Positions 7,651 to 20,300 of a DNA stretch of 39,751 nt are shown one piece after another. This stretch comes from Chamaesiphon sp. 336R_metabinner_41 (lineage in GTDB: Bacteria; Cyanobacteriota; Cyanobacteriia; Cyanobacteriales; Chamaesiphonaceae). Within the stretch, counting starts at the first letter, position 1. Every line of letters starts with the position of its first letter. Below the pieces are notes generated by a model. That model was not told where the DNA came from. It worked only from the letters and a program-made list of their open reading frames with translations, and did not search any database. A program made the translations under genes and the position numbers. The DNA lies in NCBI GenBank assembly GCA_025359915.1, contig JANYDE010000051.1, positions 1-39,751 on the forward strand, given 5' to 3'.

Positions 7651-8310
7651 TTGATTCCCACCACTGAAGTTAATATTACCACTAGCACACAGAGATACAG
7701 AAGTACCTGTCACCGATTTGAGATCGATATTACCGTTATTAGCAATGAGGGTAACATTATTCAGCCCCGGATTACCCTGACTGAAGTTGATATTGCCATT
7801 CTCAACGATAATGATGTAGTTACTCAGGTTGATATTGGCAGGTAAGTTTAAACTACCATTAATAATCCTGACGACTCTGGGATTAGTAGTTGTACCAGCG
7901 GGAGGGAATTTAGTATTCCAAGTAGCGGTATTCCCAATTGGGTTGAGTCCGATATCGTAAGTAATTAAACCCGTGGCGGGGACTTTCGAGAGGAAGTCTT
8001 GCTGTTTAGTGTCAGCGAAAGTCGGGATGGTAATGGTTTGGGTTGCTGAAGCAATCCCAGAGTACTTACCACTGAGACTGGAAGTAGAACCACCAGGAGC
8101 GATGGTAATCTCACCAGTTTCGAGGATAACTTTACCCGAGGCATCTTTTAAGGGATTACCAGCCGCATCGCGTTTAACTGGGATAGTAACATTACCATTG
8201 AGAGTGACACCAAGCGCCGCATAGATTTTGGTATCATCAGTCCGAATGCTGGTATTGCCATCTAAATTAGCACTACCGCTGAGAGTAACTTTCCCGCCAG
8301 CACGAATGCC
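7399..8310 (-). other. C-terminal beta-helical (bactofilin-like) region
   Basis: About 300 residues of short strands and turns: GGKVTLSGSANLDGNTSI, NVTLIANNGNIDLKSVTG, KIVAQGNIEISGNTSLKG, and the end GDNVDLAGNSTITAS. The pattern G-N-I-x-x-S-G-N suggests a right-handed beta-solenoid like polymer-forming/bactofilin or choice-of-anchor regions. It may anchor or cap the protein. No membrane helix or LPxTG motif is present. Confidence 0.5.
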
Positions 8311-11300
8311 GCCTGTCGTGGTGCTAGGTGGTGCTGTAACGACGAAACTTTGGGTTTGAGTGGTAACTGCACCATCTTTGTCAGTGACGGTCAGGATGAC
8401 AGCATAGGTACCAGCGGTGGTGAAAGTCCAATTAACGGTTTGACCACTGGTTGGGGTAGTGTTATTGCCAAAGTTCCAACTGTAGCTCAGGGTATCTTTA
8501 ATTCCGACATCGGTAGCTGTGGCGGTAAATTGAGCCGCAGTACCTGCAAGGATGGTTTGAGGTAGGGTGAGTGTTGCAATAACTGGTGCAACGTTATTCA
8601 CCGTAGCCACAACGGTTTGAGTAGTAACTCCACCATCTTGATCCGTCACCGTTAGGACAACGTTATAGTTGCCATTATCTGCAAAGGTATGGGAGATGGT
8701 TTTACCAACGAGCTGATTGGAACCATCACCGAGGTTCCAGGTGTAAGTGAGACGATCACTACCACCAATATCCCAGGCGGTAGCAGAGAGTTGAATCGAT
8801 TGCCCTTCTTTGATACTACTAGGAATGGTAATCTGATCGATTGTTGGTGCGAGATTATTAATAGTAGTCGCGACGCTACCTGTGGCACCACCGATGCGGA
8901 AGATGATATCGTTGTAATCGCGATCTCCATTAGCTAAGGGGAGGTCTTCCCAGCCAAAGACTCCTTCCCGTTCCTTGAGACTGGCAATTTGGTTGGAGTC
9001 GAAGGAGAAGAAGGGTTTGGTAGACTGTTGACCTTGGGGGAAGAGTAAGAAGGCGACTTTGGTACCAGCGGCGAATTGATATGTTTGGCTGCCGAGGTGG
9101 GCGAGATTGGTGTTGGTGTTGTAGGTACCCGTTTGACGGCTGTCGTCGATGACGAGGTAGCCGAGGTTGGTGTTGGAGCGAGCACGGCGGAGGGCTTCTT
9201 GGGTGTAAGCTTCGCTACCGGGGGTGAGCTGCTCCATGCCTGTGGTGCTGAAGACGAACATTTGACCTTGGTAGTTACCGCCGTCGAAGAGGTATTCAAT
9301 CTGGATTTTACCGCTGTTGTCGATGGTGAAGATGCCCGAAGTCGGTGGTGGGGGGGTGACGTTTTCGACTGTAACTGCAACTGTTTGAGTCGTTGTGCTT
9401 CCATCTTTGTCGGTGACGGTTAAGACGGCTGTATAGGCACCATTGGTGGTGAAGGTGTGGTTGACATTTTGACCACTAATGGGAGCGGTGTTATCGCCAA
9501 AGTTCCAGCTATAGGTTAATGTGTCGAGAATTCCTGGATCTGTGGCTATTGCGCTGAAGGCAACTGATTCACCTTCATTGATTGTATTTGGTTTGGCGAT
9601 CGATACTATAGTGGGCGCAACGTTATCGACTTTAGTAACAACTGTTTGAGTAGTTATTGCTCCATCTTTATCTGTGACAGTTAAAACGACGTTATAGTTA
9701 CCATTATCGGCAAATTTATGGTTAACATTTTGACCTATTACTGGAGTGGTATTATCACCGAAACTCCAACTATAGGTTAAGGTATCTAGAATTCCAGGAT
9801 CGGTTGCTGTCGTGCTGAAGGTGACTGATTGACCCTCATTAATCTTATCGGGTTTAACAATCGAGACAATACTCGGCACAACATTATCAACTTTAGCAAC
9901 CACGGTTTGACTAGTGACCGCACCGTCTTTATCTGTAACAGTTAAAACGACGTTATAGTTACCATTATCTACAAATGTATGGTTAACATTTTGACCTGTT
10001 ACTAGAGTGGTATTATCTCCGAAATTCCAACTATAGATTAGGGTGTCGAGGATGCCAGGATCGGTTGCAGTGGCACTAAAGGTAACAGATTCACCTTCTT
10101 TTATTGTTGTCGGTTTGGCGATCGATACCACCACCGGAGCCACATTATCGACTTTCGCAACAACTGTTTGAGTAGTTATTGCTCCATCTTTATCTGTTAC
10201 CGTCAAAACGACATTATAAGTACCGTTATCGACAAATGTGTGGTTAACGTTTTGACCAGTAACCGCAGGAGTAGTGTCACCAAAGTTCCAACTATAAGTC
10301 AGAGTATCGAGGATACCTGGATCTATTGCAGTGGCTTTAAATAATACCGATTCACCTTCTTTAATACTAGTCGGTTTGACAATCGATACCACCACCGGAG
10401 CCACATTATCAACTTTAGCAACGACCGTTTGCGTAGTTGCCGCTCCATCTTTATCAGTAACAGTTAGGACGACGTTATAGTTACCATTATCGGCAAATGT
10501 ATGATTGACATTTTGACCACTTACAGCAGGAGTGGTGTCGCCAAAGTTCCAACTATAAGTTAGGGTATCGATAATTCCTGGGTCGGTTGCAGTTGTGCTA
10601 AAGGTGACTAATTCGCCTTCTTTGATGGTATTTGGTTTAACGATCGAGACAATACTCGGAGCCACATTATCGACTTTAGCAACCACGGTTTGAGTAGTGA
10701 TCGCGCCATCTTTATCAATGACAGTTAGGACAACATTATAGTTGCCATTATCCGCAAATGTATGGTTAACATTTTGTCCGATTACTGGAGTGGTATTATC
10801 TCCGAAATTCCAACTATAGATTAGGGTATCGAGGATGCCAGGATCGGTTGCTGTCGTGCTGAAGGTAACAGATTCGCCTTCTTTAATTGTGGTTGGTTTA
10901 GCGATCGATACCACAGTCGGCGCAACGTTATCGACTTTAGCCACAACAGTTTGAGTAGTAACTGCTCCATCTTTATCGGTAACAGTTAGGACAACGTTAT
11001 AGCTGCCATTATCGGCAAATGTGTGGTTAACATTTTGTCCGATTACTGGAGTGGTATTATCACCGAAACTCCAGCTATAAGTCAGCGTGTCGAGGATGCC
11101 AGGATCTGTAACTGTCGCACTGAAGGCAACTGATTCACCTTCCTTGATTGTGGTTGGTTTAGCGATCGATACTATCGTAGGCGCGACATTATCAACCTTA
11201 ACAACGACTGTTTGAGTAGTTGCAACTCCATCTTTATCAGTAACAGTTAGGACAACGTTATAGTTGCCATTATCTACAAATGTGTGGTTAACATTTTGAC

Positions 11301-14300
11301 CTGTTACTAAAGTGGTATTATCGCCGAAGTTCCAACTATAGGTTAATGTGTCGAGGATGCCAGGATCGGTAACTATCGCGCTGAAGGTAACGGATTCGCC
11401 TTCTTTGATGGTGTTTGGTTTAGCGATCGATACGATCGTCGGTGCAACGTTATCAACTTTAACTGCAACTGTTTGAGAAGTCGTACCTCCGTCTTTATCA
11501 GTCACAGTTAAGATGACATTATAGGTACCATTATCGGCAAATGTATGGTTAACATTTTGACCTGTTACTAGAGTGGTATTATCGCCGAAGTTCCAGCTAT
11601 AACTTAATGTATCTAGAATTCCAGGGTCACTTGCTGTTGCTGAGAATGCAGCGGATTCGCCTTCTTTGATTATAGTTGGTTTGGCGATCGATACCACCAT
11701 CGGAGCCACATTATCAACGGTTACTTCAACAGTGTGAGTAGTTGCAGCTCCATCTTTATCAGTGACAGTTAAGATGACATTATAGGTGCCATTGTCAGCA
11801 AATGTGTGGTTGACATTTTGACCAGTTACTAGAGTGGTATTATCACCAAAGTTCCAGCTATAAGTTAATGTGTCTAAAATTCCAGGGTCGGTTGTAGTGG
11901 TACTAAAGGCAACTGATTCGCCTTCTTTAATAGTAGTTGGTTTAGCGATCGATACGATCGTCGGTGCAACGTTATCGACTTTAGCAACAACTGTTTGAGA
12001 AGTCGTACCTCCGTCTTTATCAGTCACGGTTAAGACAACGTTATAGGTGCCATTATCGGCAAATGTATGATTAACATTTTGTCCTTCTACTGGATTGGTA
12101 TTGTCACCGAAGTTCCAGCTATAAGTTAATGTGTCTAAAATTCCAGGATCGGTTGCTGTTGTACTAAAGGTGACTGATTCGCCTTCTTTAATTGTTGTTG
12201 GTTTAGCGATCGATACCACCGTCGGAGCCACATTATCAACGGTTACTTCAACAGTTTGGGTAGTTGACGCTCCATCCTTATCAGTGATAGTTAGAACGAT
12301 GTTATAGGTACCATTATCAGCAAATATGTGGTTAACATTCTGACCTATTGCTGGGCTAGTATTGTCTCCGAAATTCCAGCTATAAGTTAGGGTGTCGAGG
12401 ATACCAGGATCGCTTGCTGTTGCGCTAAAGGTAACTGATTCTCCTTCTTTAATTGTGGTTGGTTTAGCGATCGAGACAATACTCGGAGCCACATTATCAA
12501 CCGAAGCCACGACTGTTTGAGTAGTTATTGCTCCATCTTTATCTGTTACCGTCAAAACGACATTATAAGTACCGTTATCGACAAATGTGTGGTTAACATT
12601 TTGACCACTAACTGGATTAGTATTGTCACCAAAGTTCCAACTATAAGTTAGGGTATCGATGATACCTGAATCAGTAGCTGTTGCACTGAATGTGACTGCT
12701 TGACCTTCGTTAATAGTCGTTGGTTTGACGATATTGACGATCGATGGTGCAACATTATCAACTTTAGCAACAACAGTTTGAGTAGTTGCACCGCCATCTT
12801 TATCAGTAACAGTTAGGACGACGTTATAGTTGCCATTGTCAGCGAATATATGAGTGGTGGTTTGACCGATAATCGCTGGAGTACTGTCACCAAAGTTCCA
12901 ACTATAAGTTAGGGTATCGAGGATTCCTGGGTCGGTGACTGTTGCATCAAAAGTTACTGATTCACCTTCTTTGATAGTATTTGGTTTGACGATACTAACA
13001 ATTGTTGGTGCGACGTTATCAACCTTCACAACAACAGTTTGAGTGGTTGCTGCGCCATCTTTATCGGTGACAGTTAGAGTGACGCTATAGTTACCATTGT
13101 CGGCGAAGATATGAGCCGCGTTTTGACCCGTAACTGGAGTCGTGTTGTCACCAAAGTTCCAGCTATAAGTTAGGGTGTCGAGAATACCTGGGTCGGTGGC
13201 TGTGGCGGTGAATGACACTGATTCACCTTCATTAATCCGATCTGGTTTGACAATCGATGCCACGCTTGGAGCGACGTTGGTGACTGTAACATTTACTGTT
13301 TGAGTCGTGACTGCGCCGCTGGTGTCGATTACTTCTAGTTTGACTGGATAGATGCCGTTGTCGGTGAAGGTGTAATCGATCGTCGATCCAACGATCGGGA
13401 TCGTGGCGTTGTTAACATACCATTTGTAAGTTAGGATACCGTTGCCAGGATCGCTGGCTGTGGCTTGGAGCTGGACTATTTCACCTTCTTTGATATGGGT
13501 CGGGATCGTAATTTTGTCGATAGTGGGAGCGATGTTTTTGACGGTGACATCCACGGTTTGACTGGTGATGGCTCCATCACTGTCGGTGACTTCTAGTTTG
13601 ACTGGGTAAATACCGTTGCTGAGGAATTTATAGTCGATCGTTTGTCCAATAATTGGAGTGGTGGAGTTATTGATGTACCACTTGTAAGTCAGGGTATCGT
13701 TGCCAGCATCGTTGGCGGTGGCTTTGAGTTGAACTGTTTCTCCTTCTTGAATATTTGAGGGGATCGTAATCGAATTGATGGTGGGGGCAACGTTGGCAAT
13801 GGCTACGTCAACGGTTTGGGTAACAATTGCGCCATTACTATCGATAACTTCTAGTTTGACTGGGTAATTGCCACTACTCGCGAAGTTATAGTCGATGGTT
13901 TGTCCGATAATTGGGGTGGTTGCACCGTTGATATACCAGTTGTAGGTGAGGGTATCGTTACCTGCGTCAGTAGCAGTGGCTGTCAGTTGGACTGTGGAGC
14001 CTTCGTTAATATTGGTGGGGATATTGAGTGTATTAATCGTGGGCGCGACGTTGGTGACGTTGACTTGGATAGCTTTGGTGGTGCTGGCTCCGTCGTTGTC
14101 GGTGACTGTTACGGTAACGTTATTAGTATCAGCTTTGGTGAAGGTGTGGTTGGGGTTGGTGACTCCGGTGACAGGAGTACTGCCATCGCCAAAGTTCCAG
14201 GTGATGGTGTGGGTGTCTTTGATGCCTGGGTCGCGGTAAGTTGTGCCGAGGTTGAGGGTTTCTCCTTGGTTGAGGGTGGTAGTTGGGGTGGTGAGGTTGA

Positions 14301-17300
14301 CAATTGGGGCGAGGTTATCGACTTTGACTGTGGTGGCTTGCTGGGTGCTACCGCCGTCTTTATCGGTGACGGTTAGAACGACGTTATAGGTACCGTTATC
14401 GACAAATTGATGGGTGATATTTTGACCGATGACTGGTTGAGTGTTATCGCCTAGATTCCAGGTGTAGGTGAGATTATCGCTGCTACCGCCGTCTTTAGCT
14501 GTAGCTGATAATTGAACTGTTTGTCCTTCGTTAATCTGGTTAGGAATCAGGACAGTTTCAATTGTTGGTGGGAGGTTGTTGATGGTGAGGTTGACTGTGG
14601 CGAGATTGGAGATTTGTCCGTCTGAGCCGAAGCCGAGGTAGGTGAAGCTGTCAGTTCCGATGTATGTGGAAATGGGTTGATAGGTGAGTTTGCCGTCGGG
14701 GGTTTGGGTTAATGTGCCATGTGTAGGTTGGTTAATAACTTGGATCTGGCTGACGTTGGTGTCATTGGTTGTTAATTGGGTGGGATCTAGGGTGAGGGGG
14801 GTGTTTTGAGTGGTGGTGAGGGTATCGCTGGTGGTGACGGGGATGGGTTGGGAGTCGGTGAAGAGTTTTACGTCGTCGATGGTGACGGTGCTGGTTCTTG
14901 CGCCGAATCCTAAGAGGTTGAAATATAAGGTGGCTTGGGTGGAGGGGGTGATTTGGGTGAGATCGATCGTGACGATGCTACTGTTGTTACCCAGAGCGGT
15001 GATGGTGACTTTATCGCTCTTGTGGATGGTGCCGTTGGCTTGGATATTCAGGAGGGAGTCGGTGTGGGTTAAGCCGATGCTGGTTCCAGCGAGGGGGTTG
15101 AAGGTGTTGCTATCGAGTAATGCAACTTCAAACGCATCGTTGGCGGTTTTGGTGGTGTCTCCGGTAACTAGGTGGTTGTCGAGGATTGTGAATTGGAGGG
15201 TTTTTGCTCCGGTGGGGATGATGAAGGCTTGGGTGAGTTCGGAGAGTTTTTGAGATTGTTCGGTGAGGGTGGCGGTGCCGTTGATGATGTTTGTTGCACC
15301 GAGGGTGTTCCAGGTGGTGGGGGTGGTGAAGTCGCCGTTGGTGATGCCGAGTAAGGCACCTGCGGTGAGATTGGCGGTGGTGCTGAGTTGTTGGCTAGTT
15401 GTTGGTTTGTTGCTCCAGATGGTGTTGAGGATGGCTAGATCTAGGGCGGATGGGAGTTTGCGAACGCCAGGTTTGAGGCTGGTGTTCATCAGATCGTAGG
15501 GGTAGAGGGTGGAGTCGAGGTGGGAGCCGTCGGGGGTTAGTTGGGCGGTGATTCCACCGTTGATGAAGGTGGGGATGCCGTTGATGTTTTGGACGTGAGT
15601 ATCGAAGGCGGTGTTACCACGAATGATGCCGTTGAGGTGTCCGAGTTCGTGGAGGATGGTGGTGAGGAGGTCGTATTTGCCAGAGGCTGCGCCTGTGGTG
15701 GCGCGGTAGGCGGTGTCGCTGAGAGTTTGGTCAAATTCGCTGTTGTCGTCGGGGGTGGTGTCGATGAACCAGCCGGAGCCGTTGCCGTTGATGTCGAGGG
15801 TGAGGGTGCCGGAGTTGGGACGATTGTTGGTGTCGTATCCGGTGATGGTGGCTTCTGCTAGTTGTCCAGTGGGGAGATCTTGGATCTCGATTTTGAGGTT
15901 AAATGGTGTAGTGTTATGCCAGAAGGTTTGAGCAGTAGAGTAAAAATTAGAAACTAATTGGTAAGTTGAATTATGGATAGACAAGAGTTGGAAAGACTGA
16001 TTCGGGCTGGAGAACGAAACTTCACTGGAGTTAATTGGAGCGGTGCCCGCCTGCATGACTTGAATTTGACGGGAATTATTTTGGTAGGGGCTAACTTGGC
16101 TGGGGCTAACTTGAAGGATATTTGGTGTGAAAGTACCAACTTGGAAGGAGCATGTTTCGAGGGTGCTGACTTGAATGGGGCGACCTTCCAAAATGTCAAC
16201 TTGAGTCGAGCTATCTTTGACAACAGTTGTTCCTATGGTGTTTACTTCAATCGGTGTAACTTGGATGATGCCTCTTTCAAGGGAGCCGATTTGCGTAGAG
16301 CTTCCTTTCAGGATACTACCCTCAGAAGAGCCAATCTTGAAAAGATCTTGGTTGATGAAACCAGTTACACTGACACCGACTTCACTGAAGCTAAGATTAG
16401 TCTTGGCAAAATTCAGGATCGTAGATCTGTCAGAGTTACTCTGCCCAATGGAGAGATCTACACTCTTCCCAGTTTGGAAGGGGAGAATCTCTAACGAATT
16501 GTTATCTGCAAGTAACGAAGCTCCATCTATAAACCGATCTGTTCTTTTTGCCTCTAGCTGCGCTTGTACATTTGTTGGTAAGTTAGAAAAGAAATTATAT
16601 CCAGTGATTCTCTCTAGATCGGCAACACTTACTTGCCACTGCGTCCAATCACTCCATTGAGTAATTGTTAATGGATTAACGCCATTAGGTAGGGGAACAA
16701 TATGAGGACCTGTACTATCAGCCAAAGGATTTCTATTTGGCATAATCACAGCTATCACGGGTGTATCACTAGTAATATCATTTAAACCTTGCCCAGATTG
16801 TAAGGGAAGAATAATTTTCCAAAAATATTGTGGAGCATGAATATTTTTGGGGTTATTTACTAAGATTGCATCTCCAATGGTCTTATATTCACCTTCTTCG
16901 ATATTAGCTAAACCTGGATTAATAGCAAGTAGTGCCTGTAAATCTTCATCAGAAACAACTGTTCCACCCAATGTCTCATTACGATATGAACCATCTGAAT
17001 TTTTATAAATTACTCGATTAACTGGCGCATTTTCTAACAAACCTGGATTGATAGAACGTATTTCTTGTAACTTAGCATCATCAATTACTTTGCCTTTCCC
17101 CTCTCCAAAACGAAATGTTCCATCAAGTCGTTTGTAAATCTTATTACGAAGCAAAGGTTCTGGATAACCGACATCTACTCGTGTAGAATCATATCCTGTG
17201 CCACCTGCAATAATATAGAGATCTTCTCCACTTCCTTTTACATAGCTACGACTACGATCTTCAATTATTTTCCATACTCCATTATTCAACTTTTCTGCTT

Positions 17301-20300
17301 GAGGTAACATATTCGAGGTTGAGAATGTCGCGTAAATATCCTTAGTTGTTCTACTTCTATCCGCAGAAGGTGTTAGATGTCCGCGCTCTAGATTAAAATC
17401 ATTTCTGGTATAATCAGACGCAACCGTTTTAGTCAATGAATTAGGAAGATCATTATCTGGCAACCACGGATAATCAGTCTTCTCAAATGGATAATTTCCT
17501 ACAGAAAGATTGCCGATGGGATAGGTGACATTAGGTACAGCATTCGAGCCTATTACTGTAGGTCTATCTACGTTACCCAACCAAGAGCTATTTAATTTCC
17601 AGCTAACCCAGTTAGGACCTTTAAGTTCATCATTGTAAGAAAGTGTATATTGTGGCTTCTCAACTAAATAATTATTAGCCGAAGTAATATTTGCAGGCTG
17701 AGGATTTCCAAATTTAAGCACTTCACTCTTAAAGAAAACATTATCAAGATAAGCAGTCCCACCATTCATCGTGAACTTGAGGGTAGCTGCTTTACCACGT
17801 AAACTTTGGTCTACATTAATATGGAAAGTTTCAAATCCAGTTCGGGCATAACCTAATCGATAAGTATCTGCATCGTTATAGCCTAGATCGTAAGGACCGA
17901 TAGCATCTTCCAGAGTAATTGTTTGAGTCGTTCTATTGCTAGAGTTACCCACTTCCTCAAGTGACACTTCAATAGTTCCACCAGTATTAGGAGCATACAG
18001 ATCGAATCTCAAAGCACCCCAATCAGGAACGGTAAAGTTGTTATGAGTCACACTCTGTAAACTACCAATACCACCGCCTAACTTCAGCGCAAAACTCTGA
18101 TTTCCACCCACTCCATAAACCAAATTACTCTGAGCAGGCGTATCGTGGGAAGTATTGTCCGTCACCCCAAAAGTTACAGGACGATAGTTGTAAGCAGACC
18201 AACCAGGAATCCACTGACTATCAAACTTATTTGTAATTGCATCAAAATTACCATTGAACACGGTAGGCACAGCATAATCACCTCGCAATAACCCGCCCAT
18301 TTGGACATTAGTATTGTCGAAAGAAACATCAGTGCGTCGTAACTTTAAATAGCTATCAAAAGACGCACCAATTTGTGCTCGACTTACCTTGTTACCGATC
18401 ACTTTATAAGGACGAGTAGCATAACCACCACCCAATACCGAGTTAAACCAACCAGTGCCAATTCCTTCCCAGACAGCATTACTATCTCCATGAGCTACAT
18501 TAGAAAGAGTATTGTCGGGAGTGTACCAAGTCTGAGCATTACTATATTGCTGTGCCCCATTACCATATAGATCGCCCAAGCGACGGTAGATCTTATCATT
18601 CCAAGTACCAGATCCCAAAGTCACACCACCGACTGCAACTGTCGAATTATGCGTTACCACCGCAGGATTAACATTAACCGTACCCAAATACCAAGCTAAA
18701 GTCTGAAAATGGGAATTCCAATTATTCCCAGGTGTTTCAAACCCAGCTAAACCATTCAGATTGACTTGCCAATCGGCACCAGTCACAGCTTTAGTAGAAA
18801 CTTGAGTACCCGAAACAGTATTATCGAAATAATAATTATCGGCATAAGTCACATTATTCCAAACCGTATAAGTCGGATCGAGAATATTGCTAGTATTCCC
18901 AGGTAAATCGATACTGGTCATTTGTAAATCACGATTATCCACAGTCATACCCCCAGCCAAAGGATAATCAGTACCTAGCCGTTGGACAACTTCGGAATTG
19001 ACAATATTACTCCGACCAAAACCGATAAAATGTAATGGCGAGTTAAATAAAGCTCCTTGAGTTCGGGTTAACTTACCTTGAGCATTGTAGGTAGTACTAA
19101 TCGAACCACCTAAGATTTTATCTAACTCAACTAACGCCGTGTAAAATACGTCAGCTTCTGCTTCTGTAAATCCAGAATTTAGAGCTTCATTCTCATTTAA
19201 TGGTTGGAAGAGAACAACTAACTGCTTACGTCTGTCAATCTGTTGAATTTGTGCTGGTGTAACTACATGACTTGGAAAGACATTTAAATCTCCTACACTA
19301 GATATGATAGAATCCACCATTTTCCAGCGATTACTATTTGCATCATATATCAGCGTAGTTCCATCACTTTCACCAATACTTTTAGCAATTTCAGTAATGC
19401 CTTGATAACCAAAATCGCGAACACCTTGATTTAATTCCCGACTCAAAGACATCACAGTTACACTCTTAAAGGTGTCGCTACCAGCATTAGGTAGTTGAGC
19501 GGGATTGACTAAGAAATAACTGGTAGTAGCTTTTTGCGAACTCACCCGACTACCATCGGATTTTTTGAGATTGAGAGTAAAATAATATTTCTGCCCAGCA
19601 GTCAGTATGCGATCTGGAGGTAAAGTAATTTCATAGCCATATCCCTGTTGCTGAAATTCTACACCCTGGCTGTCTCTCCATTTCCAAGTACCCAATCCAT
19701 TACCACTAATATTTGGAGTCCATTTCGCACTCAAAATCCGATTTGGATTATAGTCTGTTGTACCTCGGTTCGATCCAGATGGAGTCCAGTCGAGCGGTTC
19801 TAGTCCATTTTGCTTTGGAAATACGCTGACAAATAATTCAACTTCATTAATATCTGTCCGATTTCTCAATCGAGTTTGAGTTTCGGGATCTGGCGCAGGG
19901 GCATAAGATTCATATACACCTGGTGTAGTAACTTGCGGTGCGCGGTCCCAATTATAGATAACTGAGGCTGCCAGAATTTGCTGCCTATCATTACCACTTA
20001 AAGATTTAGAAATAGCCTCTCGTTCTCTAGCTTGAGTTCTTTGGATTCTTTGTTGCAAAAGCTCTGTGGGACTAGTCACCCTAGGAGGAGTCGGTGATGG
20101 TCGCAAAGCTTGAGCCGATCCACCAAATACATTAGTGAGGAATTGACTGACATTTGAGAAGAGGTTGGTATCCTGAGAACCATCAAATAGCGACCAATCG
20201 AAAGATATTTTCTGTTGTTCTGTTGTTGTTCCTACAATCGGGGTGACAGTTGGTTCGATACTAACAATAGTAGGTTGCTTATAAACCGATGATACTTGCC

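Noticed and set aside
8689-9423. Plus-strand frames opposite PKD/DUF4114
   Set aside because: Low-complexity antisense shadows without recognisable domains.
9364-13278. CRISPR-like array
   Set aside because: The 261-bp units are contiguous coding repeats without short repeats separated by unique spacers.
13900-15861. Plus-strand frames of 60-158 codons opposite the C-ending-codon part of the giant gene
   Set aside because: They are Val/Gly/Ser-rich mirror images of Thr/Pro/Asp-rich coding sequence, with no family resemblance; only the pentapeptide frame stands out as a real protein.
16217-16660. Second plus-strand frame overlapping the end of the pentapeptide gene
   Set aside because: It is out of frame with the pentapeptide repeats and has no recognisable features.
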